Below, one piece after another: positions 34,656-43,688 of a stretch of 46,556 nucleotides of DNA; position 1 is the first letter of the stretch; every line of letters starts with the position of its first letter. This DNA is from an uncultured Verrucomicrobiota bacterium. GTDB lineage: Bacteria; Verrucomicrobiota; Verrucomicrobiia; Verrucomicrobiales; Verrucomicrobiaceae. Below the pieces are notes generated by a model. That model saw only the letters and a list, made by a program, of their open reading frames with translations. It searched no databases and was not told the DNA's origin. The stretch lies in assembly GCA_903838675.1 (NCBI GenBank), contig CAILZI010000199.1:1-46556 (forward strand), read 5' to 3'. A program made the translations under genes and the position numbers.

Positions 34656-36977
34656 AAATCACCTGTCTCCTGCTAATCGCGACCGCGGCATCCCTGTCAT
34701 CCGCCGCAGAGCCCCTCCGCATCGACATCTCCCGCGACACCTGGGTCTCCTCCTACCCCACCGAGGTCGAAGGCAGCAACGGCGCCTCTCCCAAGATGAA
34801 ATTCAAAGGCGTGCAGGAGCTCGCCTTGATGGACATCGATGCCTCCGCGCTCAAAGGCAAACGCGTCACCAAGGCACAGCTCCATCTGCATGGCGAAGGT
34901 GCGGAAATCCTGCAGCGCTTGACGGTCTCAACCATCGCCGAGGAATGGACCGAAGGCGATGGCACCAGCTACAAAAAAATCCCCGGGGCCAGTTCCTTTG
35001 CCTGGGCACGCACCGGCGAGCAGCGCTGGGGCGGCGATCAGCCGGACATCACCGCCGTCATCAATGGCTCCGGCGGCTCCCTCTGGGGCTTTGCCGACCC
35101 CACACCGCGCGATGCCAACGGCTGGCAGATCATCTCCGTCGATCCCGCCGTCGTGCAGGCCCGCATCGAAGGCCGCAGCTTCGGCTTCGCCGTCATGGAT
35201 GACGTGGGCAGCGAGTACCTGCGCGAGGGCAGCAAATTCACCTACCGCCCCTTCCTCAACCGTTACGTCTCCAGCAAGGACGACAAAAAAAAGCACCCGC
35301 CCCTACTTCACCCTCTGGCTCGAAGACGGCCCGCCCGCCACCACGCTACCACGATATACCAGACCCACCGCTGCAAAGCCCGCCACGCTGCCGCCTTCGG
35401 TCCCACAAGCCGCCACCACGCGCCTCCCAATCGATTGCCGCGATGAATTTGGCGAGCCCCTCCACTCCCTGGAGTTCTTCGCCGCCAAAGGCGAAACCAT
35501 TCACTTCACCGTCACCACCAGCGCCAGCCTCACCCTCCCGCAGGTGAAGACCCAGACCTACGCCATGCCGCAGGTCGCGCAGCATTGGGATCCCCTCGTC
35601 CCCGGCCCCTCCACCGGCCCCACCTGCATCGAGATCCACGTGCCCAAAGACGTACACGCCGGGCGCATCACCGGCCAGCTCATCGTCGGCAGCCAGTCAC
35701 TGCCATTCACGCTCACCGTGTGGGATTTCACCCTGCCAGACCGCCTCTCCTTCATCCCACAGATGAATGCCTACAGCCTGCCCGGGCATGAGCGCGCCTT
35801 CTACCGCCTCGCGCATGAGCACCGCACCACGCTCAACGTGCTGCCTTATCACTGGACCGGAAAGATCGATGCCGGCCCCGTCATCAAACCCGACGGCCAG
35901 TGGGACTGGACCGCGTGGGATGCCACCTACGGCCCGCTCTTTGACGGCAGCGCATTCACCGGCCTGCCACGCAGCGGCGTCCCCATCGAGGCCTTCTACC
36001 TCATGCTCAATGAAAACTGGCCCATGAATCAGGAGCTGTACTTCAAAGGCGGCTACTGGATCGAGACCGCGTATGACGAAGAGTACTGGCGGCAGTTTCG
36101 CGCCGCCGCATCACGCATCGCTCAGCACCTCCATGACAAAGGCTGGTCAGAGCCCATGTTTGAGTTTTACCTCAATAACAAAGTCTCCTTCAAAAAAGCC
36201 GGGTGGGAGCGCTGCTCCGCGCCGTGGATCTTTGATGAACCCTCCAACACGCAGGACTTCTGGGCCGTGCGCCGCTTCGGCCTCGAGTTCTGGAAAGGCG
36301 CAGGCACACAGCCCGGCCTCCACCTCGCGCACCGCGCCGACATCTCACGCCCGCAGTGGCAGCGCGATCTCCTTGATGGCGTCGTCAATGCCGAAATCGT
36401 CAGCAGCGCACTCCGCACCTATGGCGCATCCGTCCGCGACCGCGCCCAGCGCTTCGGCAATCTCGTTTACATGTACGGCACCTCCAAAGCCCTCGGCACC
36501 CCCAGCGTCAGCAATGCCGCCTGGTGCGTGGAGGCCTGGGCCCTCGGCGCCGATGGCGTCGTGCCCTGGCAGACCATTGGCAAAGCCGACGCCCTGCAAA
36601 AGCCCGACGACCTCGCCCTCTTCTACCCCACGCCCACCGGCCCCCTGCCCAGCCTTCGCCTCAAAACCTTCCGCGCCGGACAGCAGCTCGTCGAGTACCT
36701 CACCCTCTTCACCGCCCTCTCCGGCGAATCCCGCCCCAGCGTCGCTGCCGCCATCCTGGCAGAACCTGGTATGCGCGCCGTCACCCTCAAGAAAAACGAA
36801 GACGACGCCGGCAAAGCCGCCTTCACCCCCGAGACCCATCACTCCCTCACCACGCTGCGCATGCGACTCGGCCACTGGCTCAATTCCAAGTCCCCCGCCC
36901 CACGCGACCGCTGGCATGATCCAAGACCTAGTGCACATGTGCCGGAGGCGGTGAAGGTGATTGAGGTAGTGAAGTGA
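34652..36977 (+). pseudogene. DNRLRE / DUF4091 (GH123-like) protein, frameshifted at A8
   Basis: The first frame (34652-35446) has a signal peptide and a DNRLRE/CBM96-like beta-sandwich (DISRDTWVSSYPTEVEGSNG ... FRPFLNRYVSS-type strands). After the A8 run at 35285-35292 the correct frame is +1: dropping one A joins SSKDDKK to STRPYFTLWLEDG. The rest carries a DUF4091/GH123-like barrel (PDRLSFIPQMNAYSLPGHER ... DGQWDWTAWDATYGPLFDG). The whole would be about 775 residues. It overlaps the stop of the PL26-like gene by four bases, so the two are coupled. Like that gene it may be broken or rescued by slippage; A8 is a known transcriptional slippage site. Confidence 0.72.
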
Positions 36978-37178
36978 ATGCGAGTCATCGCACGGCAGTC
37001 TCCGCCCCCGCGAACGGCTTCACACTCCTACCCTCCTCACTTGCAAAGGTGCGCCCCGCAAAATGGCACCTTTTTGCAAAACATCTCCATTGTGCCTTTC
37101 GCTGCTTTCGCATTCAATGCCACCACTGCCGCTCCGCCCGGCAGCCCACCTCCAACTGCGCACGGCCTTCCACCGACC

Positions 37179-38243
37179 ATGACCACCTCCCGCCTCCTCG
37201 CATTCGCCCTCCTTTCCGCATCACCGCTCCTCGCTGCAGACAGCGGCGTCACGCTGGACCGCACAGCCTCCGGCGGTGTGGACATCAAGGTCAACGGCAG
37301 ACCCTTCGCCACCTATGTGATCGATCAGGCCAACAAACCCTACCTCTGGCCGGTCCATGGGCCCACCGGCAAGCAGATGACGCGTGCCTACCCCATGAAG
37401 GAGGTGCCGTATGAAAACAAAGAGCAGCGCGACCACCCGCACCACCGCGGCATCTGCTTTGGCAGCGAGAGCATCGGCCATGGGACCTGGAAATTCCCCG
37501 ACAACTTCAATGGCATGACCGGCGATGAAAAGCACACTGGCGGCGCCGATACCTGGCATGAGCGCGCCACCTTTGAGGAGTTCATGAAAACCCCAAAGAC
37601 CGCCCTGCTCGGCAAGCAGCGCATTCCTCTGCTCGGCAGCATCAAGCACCGCGACTTCACGGAACTCAAAGCTGAAGGCGGCAAAGCATTCATCGCGGAG
37701 ACGCTCGACTACCTCGATCCCGCCGGGCAGCGCTTCATCAGCGAAGAGCGCCGCCTTACCTTCCAGGTCATCGGCGAAATGTGGGCCATTGATTTTGATC
37801 AGGACCTCATCGCCAGCAACGGCGCGGTGACCTTCTACGACCGCAAGGACGCCGGCCTCTACATCCGCGTGCCAGCGAGCATGGCCGTGGACAGCAAGCT
37901 CGGCGGCAAGATCATCAACAGCAACGGCCTCACCGATGGCGCAGCCTGGGGCAAGCAGGCCTCCTGGTGCGACTACAACGGCCCCGTGGAAGGCGAGCAC
38001 CTCGGCATCGCCATGCTCAGTCACCCCAGCAGCTACCGCTATCCCACCGGCTGGCATGTCCGCAGCTACGGCCTCTTCACCGCCAATCCCTTCGCCTCCC
38101 GCAGCTATGACAAGGCAAATCCTCGTGCTGACTACGAGCTCAAAGCAGGCGAGCGCCTGAAACTGCGCCACCGTTTCCTCTTCCATAAAGGCGATGAGAA
38201 AGCGGCAAAGATCGCCGAGGCGTTTGAAGCTTACGCCAAGTAA
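37179..38243 (+). CDS. secreted DUF6807 (PmoA-like) family protein
   Basis: This 354-residue protein has a signal peptide at about residues 1-18 (MTTSRLLAFALLSASPLL). The DUF6807 / PmoA-like domain is recognised by RPFATYVIDQANKPYLWPVH, then QRDHPHHRGICFG, and later WCDYNGPVEGEHLGIAMLSH. The HPHHRG histidines are probably the active or metal site. Despite the name it is not a methane monooxygenase subunit; homologues occur in polysaccharide loci of Planctomycetes and Verrucomicrobia. The ATG at 37179 opens the signal peptide. The 200 bases before it hold no gene. Confidence 0.82.
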   Translation: MTTSRLLAFALLSASPLLAADSGVTLDRTASGGVDIKVNGRPFATYVIDQANKPYLWPVHGPTGKQMTRAYPMKEVPYENKEQRDHPHHRGICFGSESIGHGTWKFPDNFNGMTGDEKHTGGADTWHERATFEEFMKTPKTALLGKQRIPLLGSIKHRDFTELKAEGGKAFIAETLDYLDPAGQRFISEERRLTFQVIGEMWAIDFDQDLIASNGAVTFYDRKDAGLYIRVPASMAVDSKLGGKIINSNGLTDGAAWGKQASWCDYNGPVEGEHLGIAMLSHPSSYRYPTGWHVRSYGLFTANPFASRSYDKANPRADYELKAGERLKLRHRFLFHKGDEKAAKIAEAFEAYAK

Positions 38244-38265
38244 AACAAGACCATTAATCCAGGCA

Positions 38266-39651
38266 ATGAAAAAAGCATTCGCCCTCGTCCTGTTCATCTC
38301 CGCCGCTTCTCTTCAGGCAGCCGAAAGGCTCACCGCCTTCCTTGGCGCAGAAGGCTATGGACGCTTCGCCACGGGCGGGCGTGGCGGAGATGTTTTTCAT
38401 GTCACCAGCCTCGATGACAGCGGTCCCGGTACACTGCGCGAGGGCATCAAGAGCATCAAGGCTGGCACACCGCGCACGATCGTCTTTGATGTCAGCGGAA
38501 ACATCTCGCTGAAGAAGGATCTGCGCATCGAGAACATCAATGGATTGACCATCGCGGGACAGACGGCTCCCGGCGATGGCATCACGCTCAAGGACAACAC
38601 CCTTAAAATATTGAAGGGCTCGTCGAACATCATCCTGCGCTACTTGCGCTGCAGGCTGGGCGATGAGAGCAAGACGAGCAACGACGCGCTCAATGTCGGC
38701 TCGGAGCCCGATCTTACGCATGATGTGATCCTCGATCACCTGACACTGACTTGGGGCGTGGATGGCAACATGGACACGGAGATGCTTTCAAACTTCACCC
38801 TGCAGTGGTGCATGGTCGGCGAGGCCCTGAATGACAGCTGCCATTACAAGAAGGAGCCTCATGCCATGCTCATGTCCCTCCGCAAAACGCAGGGCAATGT
38901 AAGCATCCATCACAACCTGTTGTTCAGCAGCCGCGACCGCCACCCGACCCTCGGTGGCGGCGAGCCGAAGAAGTCCAACACGAAGGCCATCTTCGACTTC
39001 CGCAACAACGTGATCTACAACTGGGAAGGCGCCTGCAATCTCGCCAGCGGCCGGTTCAATCTCATCGGCAACTACTGGCGCCCCGGACCAAACACCGACT
39101 TCAAGCGCAATCCCTTTCCCATCGCCCCAAAGGCTGAGGCGAACGATGTGACGACGGGCTTTTTCGCGAACAACCACTTCGAGGGCAGGCCCGGGTGGAA
39201 CGATGACAACTACAGCGCCTTCCAGTTCGGCACACGCGGTGGAAAATACGTTGGCGAGGTGACCAAGGAAAAGTTCGTGCAGCCCGCAGAGTTCGTTTCC
39301 GAGGAGGACCGCCCCGCCACGCAACCTGCTGCGGAGGCATACAATCTGGTCCTCGCCAAAGCCGGAGCCAGCAAGTCACGCGATGCGGCGGACCAGCGTG
39401 TCATCGATGGCATCACCGCACGCACCCATCGCCGCATCGACAGCCAGAAGGAGGTCGGCGGCTGGCCGGAGTTGAAGTCTCTGCCTTCACCTGCCGACAC
39501 AGACCGCGATGGCATGCCCGATGAATGGGAGAAGGCACAGTGTTTGAATCCCAACGATCCCGATGACCGCAATGCCACACAGAAGGATGGCTGCACCCAT
39601 CTGGAGCACTACTTGAACGGCTTGGTTTCGGGCAGCACGGGTCAAGGCTAG
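38266..39651 (+). CDS. secreted pectate lyase (PL1-type)
   Basis: This 461-residue protein has a signal peptide at residues 1-18. A right-handed parallel beta-helix follows: GAEGYGRFATGGRGGDVFHV, TLREGIKSIKAGTPRTIVFD, NIILRYLRCRLGDESK, DVILDHLTLTWGVDGNMDTE. These rungs are typical of PL1 pectate lyases. The C-terminus carries a DTDRDGMPDEWEKAQ motif, a calcium-binding type seen in many exported lyases of this phylum. It should cleave pectin or polygalacturonan outside the cytoplasm. It lies 22 bases after the DUF6807 gene. Confidence 0.85.
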   Translation: MKKAFALVLFISAASLQAAERLTAFLGAEGYGRFATGGRGGDVFHVTSLDDSGPGTLREGIKSIKAGTPRTIVFDVSGNISLKKDLRIENINGLTIAGQTAPGDGITLKDNTLKILKGSSNIILRYLRCRLGDESKTSNDALNVGSEPDLTHDVILDHLTLTWGVDGNMDTEMLSNFTLQWCMVGEALNDSCHYKKEPHAMLMSLRKTQGNVSIHHNLLFSSRDRHPTLGGGEPKKSNTKAIFDFRNNVIYNWEGACNLASGRFNLIGNYWRPGPNTDFKRNPFPIAPKAEANDVTTGFFANNHFEGRPGWNDDNYSAFQFGTRGGKYVGEVTKEKFVQPAEFVSEEDRPATQPAAEAYNLVLAKAGASKSRDAADQRVIDGITARTHRRIDSQKEVGGWPELKSLPSPADTDRDGMPDEWEKAQCLNPNDPDDRNATQKDGCTHLEHYLNGLVSGSTGQG

Positions 39652-39774
39652 GAGCACGAATCCTCGACTCATCTCCCCTGACAGAGTCCCGCCACTTTGT
39701 TGCAATGCCTTTGCCTCAGCAGCGTTTAGGCAAACCATCGGCGGGGTTTACACAGCCTCCGCCATGGCCAAAAC

Positions 39775-40968
39775 ATGAAACAACTCCTCGCACTCATCAT
39801 CTCCCTGCTGCTCGTCCCGCTGACTGCTTCTGCGGATGACAAAACCCTGCCGCAAAGCAACGGCCTTGCCCCCGAAGTGCCGGGGCTGAATCTGAAGGAC
39901 AAGCTTTACCAGCTGGAAGCCACGCTCCCGGACTTGGACAAGCCTTTCATCAGCACTGCTCCAGAGGACAAACGCGACGGCATTACCGTAGGCAGACTGG
40001 GAATGGACGGCGGAGATCTCGCCGCCATTGAAGCTTTCGCCAACGAACTTGCTGCGCCGGCCAAGGACGAGAAGTCAGGCAACGTGGACAGCCTGTTGAT
40101 CAGCTATCGCGGCAAGCTTGTCTTTGAGTCCTACTACCGCCGAGGGCGCGCGAATTTCCCCCACTACCAGATGTCGATCACCAAGTCTTATACCGCGCTG
40201 GCCGTTGGACGTGCGATTCAGATGGGGCTGCTCAAGATGGAAGACCTCGACAAGCCCGCGATCACCTTCCTCAGGGAGCTCGACACCGCCAAGCTCGTCG
40301 CCGGAGCGGACACCATCACACTCGCGCAGACCATGCAGATGAGTTCAGGCATCCGGCTTGCCGAGGAGAAGGCAAAGGAATTGCTGAAGAATCCAGCGCA
40401 GCTCAAAGGCCAGGCGGAAATCCAGGCGTATCTGCAATACAGCGATCCTATCCCAGCGATGCCGCGTCAGTTTAAATATCAGGAGCCCGACACCGCCATC
40501 GCGATGCAAGCACTGAACGCCGTCGCACCTGGCGGCGCGGAGGCGTTCATCAAGAACGAGTTGCTCGGGCGCATGGGCATCACGCAGTATCATTGGGAGC
40601 ACGCTATCAGCGGTCTGCCCAAGTCCTCCGCAGGCAGCAGCATCCTGTCTCGCGACATGGTGAAGTTTGGCCAGCTCATCCTCAACAATGGCAGGTGGAA
40701 GGGCGAGCAGCTCATTCCTGAAGCCTACGTCGTGCGCGCAACCACGCCGAGTCAGATTAACGAGCACTACGGTTTTTTCTGGTGGGTGGAAGATTTCAAC
40801 GTCGGCGGCAAGTCCTACCACAGCTTTCAAGGCCGCGGCGCAGGAGGGCAGTTCATCTTCACATTCCCCGAACTCGAATTGATCGCCGTCGTCACCTCCC
40901 ACAACAAGGGCATGGGCGACACGCTGAAAACCCTGCCACAGCGGATCATTCCTGCGTTTTCGCGCTAA
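39775..40968 (+). CDS. secreted serine hydrolase (beta-lactamase family / class C-like)
   Basis: This 397-residue protein has a signal peptide at residues 1-20 (MKQLLALIISLLLVPLTASA). The SxxK motif is SITK with Ser134 and Lys137 (FPHYQMSITKSYTAL), within the class C beta-lactamase / penicillin-binding / EstB fold. A GRGAGGQFIFTFPELELIAV strand stands where the third motif (KTG/HxG) is expected. The usual Y-x-N is not obvious (YQEPDTAI). It is more probably an esterase than a lactamase. It follows the pectate lyase by 123 bases. Confidence 0.82.
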   Translation: MKQLLALIISLLLVPLTASADDKTLPQSNGLAPEVPGLNLKDKLYQLEATLPDLDKPFISTAPEDKRDGITVGRLGMDGGDLAAIEAFANELAAPAKDEKSGNVDSLLISYRGKLVFESYYRRGRANFPHYQMSITKSYTALAVGRAIQMGLLKMEDLDKPAITFLRELDTAKLVAGADTITLAQTMQMSSGIRLAEEKAKELLKNPAQLKGQAEIQAYLQYSDPIPAMPRQFKYQEPDTAIAMQALNAVAPGGAEAFIKNELLGRMGITQYHWEHAISGLPKSSAGSSILSRDMVKFGQLILNNGRWKGEQLIPEAYVVRATTPSQINEHYGFFWWVEDFNVGGKSYHSFQGRGAGGQFIFTFPELELIAVVTSHNKGMGDTLKTLPQRIIPAFSR

Positions 40969-40975
40969 CGGGCCT

Positions 40976-41012
40976 GCGGGTCGCTTCCGGGAGTTCGCGA
41001 ACTTCGACCCGC
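40976..41012. terminator. hairpin between convergent genes
   Basis: A perfect 8-base stem, GCGGGTCG (40976-40983) with CGACCCGC (41005-41012), encloses the palindrome AGTTCGCGAACT. It lies between the stop of the serine hydrolase and the stop of the phage adaptor-like gene, so it may terminate both transcripts. No T-tract is present on either side, so intrinsic termination is not assured. Confidence 0.5.
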
Positions 41013-41037
41013 CCCGATGCTGCAAGGCTCACCCACA

Positions 41038-41967
41038 TCAATACCTCCCCGCCGACCACGCCGGCCAGAGTCCTGTCGGCTTCCGCCCCTGCGGGCGCAT
41101 GCGTTCTAGCAGCACCAGCGCCGTCTGCGCCTGCTGGTGGATGAGATTGGGCGCATCCTGGTTGCGCAGGCTGGCGATGTCGTAGTTGGTGATCGTCGGT
41201 TTCGCAAAGAAGGCATCCAGCGCCAGCGGCAGGAAGATGGACTCCACAAAATTCGCCGGCACCGGCACCGCCACGCCGGGATCGGTGTGGCCGGCGTCAT
41301 TGTTGTACACATCCTCACGCGTGAGCTCGCCCAGCGCCGTGCGCGCCTGAAACTCCAGCACCGTGTCCGTGCTCACATAGCCCGAGATCATCATGCGCAG
41401 CTTCACCGCCCCATTCGAAATCGCGGACTCAATGAAGTAGCGCACATCACCGCCGCAGCCCTGCACCAGTTCCTCACGGCTGCTTGCAGCAGTGAGCATG
41501 CGCTTGCTGCCGCGAAAGCGCACCGGCTCCAGCACGGTGATGATGTCTCCGTCCAGCTCCACCGTGTCCACGTTGATCGTCGCGGTGCCGCTGCTGCTGT
41601 TAGCTAGATACGGAAACTGCAGCGTGGCCGTGCTGCCCGTGATCGACAGGATGCGGTTCATCGCGGGATCACCGGGCAGGTCCACCCAGCAGCCCGCAGC
41701 CCATGGAGGAAAAATCCCGGTGACCGTCATGCAGCCATGCTCGAGGCCGCTGACCGCCAGCGTGGTGGGCGCGCGGAAGTAGGCGCTGCGCTGCTGCTTC
41801 GCCGCAAAGAGCGGGCCCAGCGCCGCCATCTGCTGCAGCGCCGCATTGCACGCGGCCAGCGCATCTGGCAAAGGATCATCGTAGTCGGGGCCCCCGGCAA
41901 AGGGGATGGCGCGCTGCTCCACCCGCAGGTAGCTCAGCATCGTGGCGATGGTTTCTCGTACAGTCAT
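41038..41967 (-). CDS. putative phage head-tail adaptor-like protein
   Basis: This 309-residue protein has a helical N-terminus (LPDALAACNAALQQMAALGP) and beta-rich middle sections (GIFPPWAAGCWVDLPGDP, RILSITGSTATLQFPYLANS). The layout recalls T7 gp11 / tail-tubular-A or gp6-like adaptor proteins, but sequence similarity is only suggestive. Its position, two bases after the GroES-like gene and in line with the capsid genes, supports a virion role. It is the last gene of the virion module before bacterial metabolic genes. Confidence 0.5.
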   Translation of the reverse strand: MTVRETIATMLSYLRVEQRAIPFAGGPDYDDPLPDALAACNAALQQMAALGPLFAAKQQRSAYFRAPTTLAVSGLEHGCMTVTGIFPPWAAGCWVDLPGDPAMNRILSITGSTATLQFPYLANSSSGTATINVDTVELDGDIITVLEPVRFRGSKRMLTAASSREELVQGCGGDVRYFIESAISNGAVKLRMMISGYVSTDTVLEFQARTALGELTREDVYNNDAGHTDPGVAVPVPANFVESIFLPLALDAFFAKPTITNYDIASLRNQDAPNLIHQQAQTALVLLERMRPQGRKPTGLWPAWSAGRY

Positions 41968-41969
41968 AA

Positions 41970-42302
41970 TCAGAGGGTGGTCAGGGGTGTGGTCCGGGGT
42001 TCAGGCAGGCTGATGCTCACGTTGTCCAGCGTGGCGATGACGTCCGTCTCCAGCGCCAGCCGGTAGCTGCGCCCCTCGCGCATGAGCTCGCCACTGGCAT
42101 AGCGGCCCACGTAAACCTGCGTGCCGCAGTCCAGCGCCGCACACGCGCACTCCGGCCCGCGTGCGACGACGACGGCCTCCATGCGTGTGCTCGCCCCCTG
42201 CACGGCCGTGGTCAGCACGATGCCTGCTGCGGTCTTCTGCTCCTGCGGCGTCACGTCCAGCAGCAGATGATTGGTTAATGGATGAATTCCGGGTGGTTTC
42301 AT
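41970..42302 (-). CDS. phage-associated GroES-like co-chaperonin
   Basis: This 110-residue protein has a GroES fold signature. It starts IHPLTNHLLLDVTPQE (compare IRPLxDRVxVK in GroES). A mobile-loop-like EQKTAAGIVLTTAVQGAS (residues 21-38) leads to a VVARGPE strand, and an ETDVIATLDNVSI C-terminus follows. Residues around GIVL match the GroEL-binding tripeptide of GroES. Phage co-chaperonins such as T4 gp31 let host GroEL fold capsid protein; that is the likely job here, next to the capsid gene. It precedes the adaptor-like gene by two bases. A C/A-rich leader lies upstream of its start. Confidence 0.72.
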   Translation of the reverse strand: MKPPGIHPLTNHLLLDVTPQEQKTAAGIVLTTAVQGASTRMEAVVVARGPECACAALDCGTQVYVGRYASGELMREGRSYRLALETDVIATLDNVSISLPEPRTTPLTTL

Positions 42303-42306
42303 AGTG

Positions 42307-42321
42307 GTGTGGTTGTTTGTG
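42307..42321 (-). promoter_or_regulatory. C/A-rich leader motif upstream of GroES-like gene
   Basis: The plus-strand sequence GTGTGGTTGTTTGTG occurs 5-19 bases upstream of the GroES-like start, and the same 15 bases recur before the scaffold-like gene (46513-46527). On the transcribed strand it is an unstructured CAC/CAA-type leader. There is no Shine-Dalgarno in either case, so it may serve translation start or be part of a phage promoter. Confidence 0.5.
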
Positions 42322-42510
42322 CAATTTCTTGGTATTTGTGGTCAAAGTTAAACATAGTATCAGCAGCAGATCGTCCTCGTCCTCGATCCTTCAGCTCCGC
42401 TTTCACCCTCAAGTGAGCGCTTCGCGTGAAGCGTTTGATTGGTCGTATAAGACGTATAGGACATATCCTCAGTAAGTTCAGTTCATCGGGCTCAGGCAGT
42501 CACACATCAC

Positions 42511-43386
42511 TCACGCCTTCCTCCTCACCCATCCCGCATTCGCCAGCTCGATCTGCGCATCCGGATGCACGAGTGCCGCACGCAGCGCACCCTCCGCCTC
42601 GCCCAGCAGCGCCGCCAGGGCTTTCAGGCGTTTCGGCTGCTCCACCAGATCATACGCCAGTTCATGCAGCGGCCTGCCCGCGCTGAGCGCCGGTGCTTCT
42701 CCTTGAACGATCGAGGCCCCCACAGGCCCCGAGGATGAAAGAATGTCAGGGGCTTCGACGGCGGCGGCTTGGGGACAAGCCGCCCTACCTTCGCGCTGTT
42801 CCGATTCGAGTGTCTGCACGGCATCGCTGGCCACAGGTAGGGCGCTCTCTCCGAGAGCGCCGCCGGACGTCTCGCAGTTACCTTGGGGAATTTTCGTTTG
42901 GGCTTTGCTACGGCATGCTTCAGCCACCGTCTTCCCCCCCTCCGAGGTGGGCGCAACGGTCGGCTCAGCACCCGGCCCAACCACGTTTCGGGCGTCTGTG
43001 CTCGTGTCCGTTGCGCCCATTTGTTCGGTGTCGCTTGTCAGCGTCGCGGGCCTGGCAGAAGAAGGTGTTTCCAGCATCACCACCATCGCATGCGGAAGGC
43101 GGCGCTGTTCCATGAGATCATGCGCCAGCCGTCCCTTCCCCGCCTGCCACAGGTGCAGCGGCACACGCAAAACGTGCCCCTCCAGCGCAGACTCAAAGCG
43201 GAAGATGTACGAGCGCGTCCCCTTGTCGTGAAAATCATACGGCGCGGAATTCCCCACGCCCACCAGCTTCACCACGATGAGCGGCTCATCCGCGCGGCGG
43301 TGCTTTGCCAGCAGCGCAGAATCAACGCGCCCCGGCAGGGTGATGACAGTGGTGAGAGAGGGACAAGGTGTGGTGTTGGGCTTCAT
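42511..43386 (-). CDS. virion-module protein of unknown function, carries REPIN
   Basis: This 291-residue protein was not recognised. The N-terminal half (VDSALLAKHRRADEPLIVVK, then GNSAPYDFHDKGTRSYIFRF) looks like a real domain. The middle is low-complexity and contains the 99-base REPIN at 42763-42861, translated in frame as SGGALGESALP and EGRAACPQAAAVEAPD. The C-terminus (LKALAALLGEAEGALRAALV) is helical again. It stands between the capsid gene and the GroES-like gene on the same strand. The start at 43386 follows the domain limit and is approximate. Confidence 0.55.
   Translation of the reverse strand: MKPNTTPCPSLTTVITLPGRVDSALLAKHRRADEPLIVVKLVGVGNSAPYDFHDKGTRSYIFRFESALEGHVLRVPLHLWQAGKGRLAHDLMEQRRLPHAMVVMLETPSSARPATLTSDTEQMGATDTSTDARNVVGPGAEPTVAPTSEGGKTVAEACRSKAQTKIPQGNCETSGGALGESALPVASDAVQTLESEQREGRAACPQAAAVEAPDILSSSGPVGASIVQGEAPALSAGRPLHELAYDLVEQPKRLKALAALLGEAEGALRAALVHPDAQIELANAGWVRRKA
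42763..42861. repeat. REPIN-like element inside a coding region
   Basis: The left hairpin is GGCGGCTTG (42763-42771) with CAAGCCGCC (42776-42784), loop GGGA, followed by CTACC. The right hairpin is preceded by GGTAG (42836-42840) and has GGCGCTCTC (42841-42849) with GAGAGCGCC (42853-42861), loop TCC. The layout is the same as the element at 20048. It is 99 bases, a multiple of three, and leaves the minus-strand reading frame open. Confidence 0.72.
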
Positions 43387-43641
43387 GGCGTGTAAAAAGT
43401 GAAAAGGGCTGGAGTAGTGCGGGCAATCCTGCCCGTTGGAGTTCTGTTTCATTTCCCTCCTGTTTCCTCCCTGGGGCTCTGGCCGCTGGCCGCACCCGCA
43501 AGGGAGGCAGGAGGAAAATTCTAAAAAAAGCAATTCGTGTTATCTGGGTGGTATTTTCTGGCACCTTCTCCCACTCCTCCTCCCTCGGCCTGCACGTTTG
43601 CGGCAAGGGAGGAAGAGCGGAAGAAAGATCAGGGAGTGCTA
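43387..43641. other. gap behind the capsid gene
   Basis: No gene seen. The stretch contains a long imperfect inverted repeat at about 43457-43516, where CCTCCTG/TTT/CCTCCCT pairs with AGGGAGG/CAGGAGG. A second, TCCTCCCT with AGGGAGGA, lies at about 43577-43616. Both lie between the capsid gene and the next gene and may attenuate transcription; neither has a T-tract. Confidence 0.4.
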
Positions 43642-43676
43642 GCCCGCACGGCGCTCTTTCAAGACACCGTGCGGGC
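43642..43676 (-). terminator. terminator-like hairpin after the major capsid gene
   Basis: A perfect 10-base stem, GCCCGCACGG (43642-43651) with CCGTGCGGGC (43667-43676), has a 15-base loop and begins 13 bases past the capsid stop codon (43689-43691). It is the strongest hairpin in the virion module. No T-tract follows on the minus strand, so it may attenuate rather than stop transcription, or protect the abundant capsid mRNA from 3' decay. Confidence 0.6.
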
Positions 43677-43688
43677 CGCTGTGGCGGA

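Noticed and set aside
35285..35293. Classical -1 ribosomal slip site A AAA AAG
   Set aside because: The downstream frame is +1, not -1, so a -1 slip would not restore the protein.
37179..38243. Methane monooxygenase (pmoA)
   Set aside because: The DUF6807 family is sometimes called PmoA-like but this protein is a soluble exported one without the membrane helices of true PmoA.
39775..40968. Antibiotic-resistance beta-lactamase
   Set aside because: Only the SxxK motif is clear; the other class C motifs are atypical and the context is polysaccharide breakdown.
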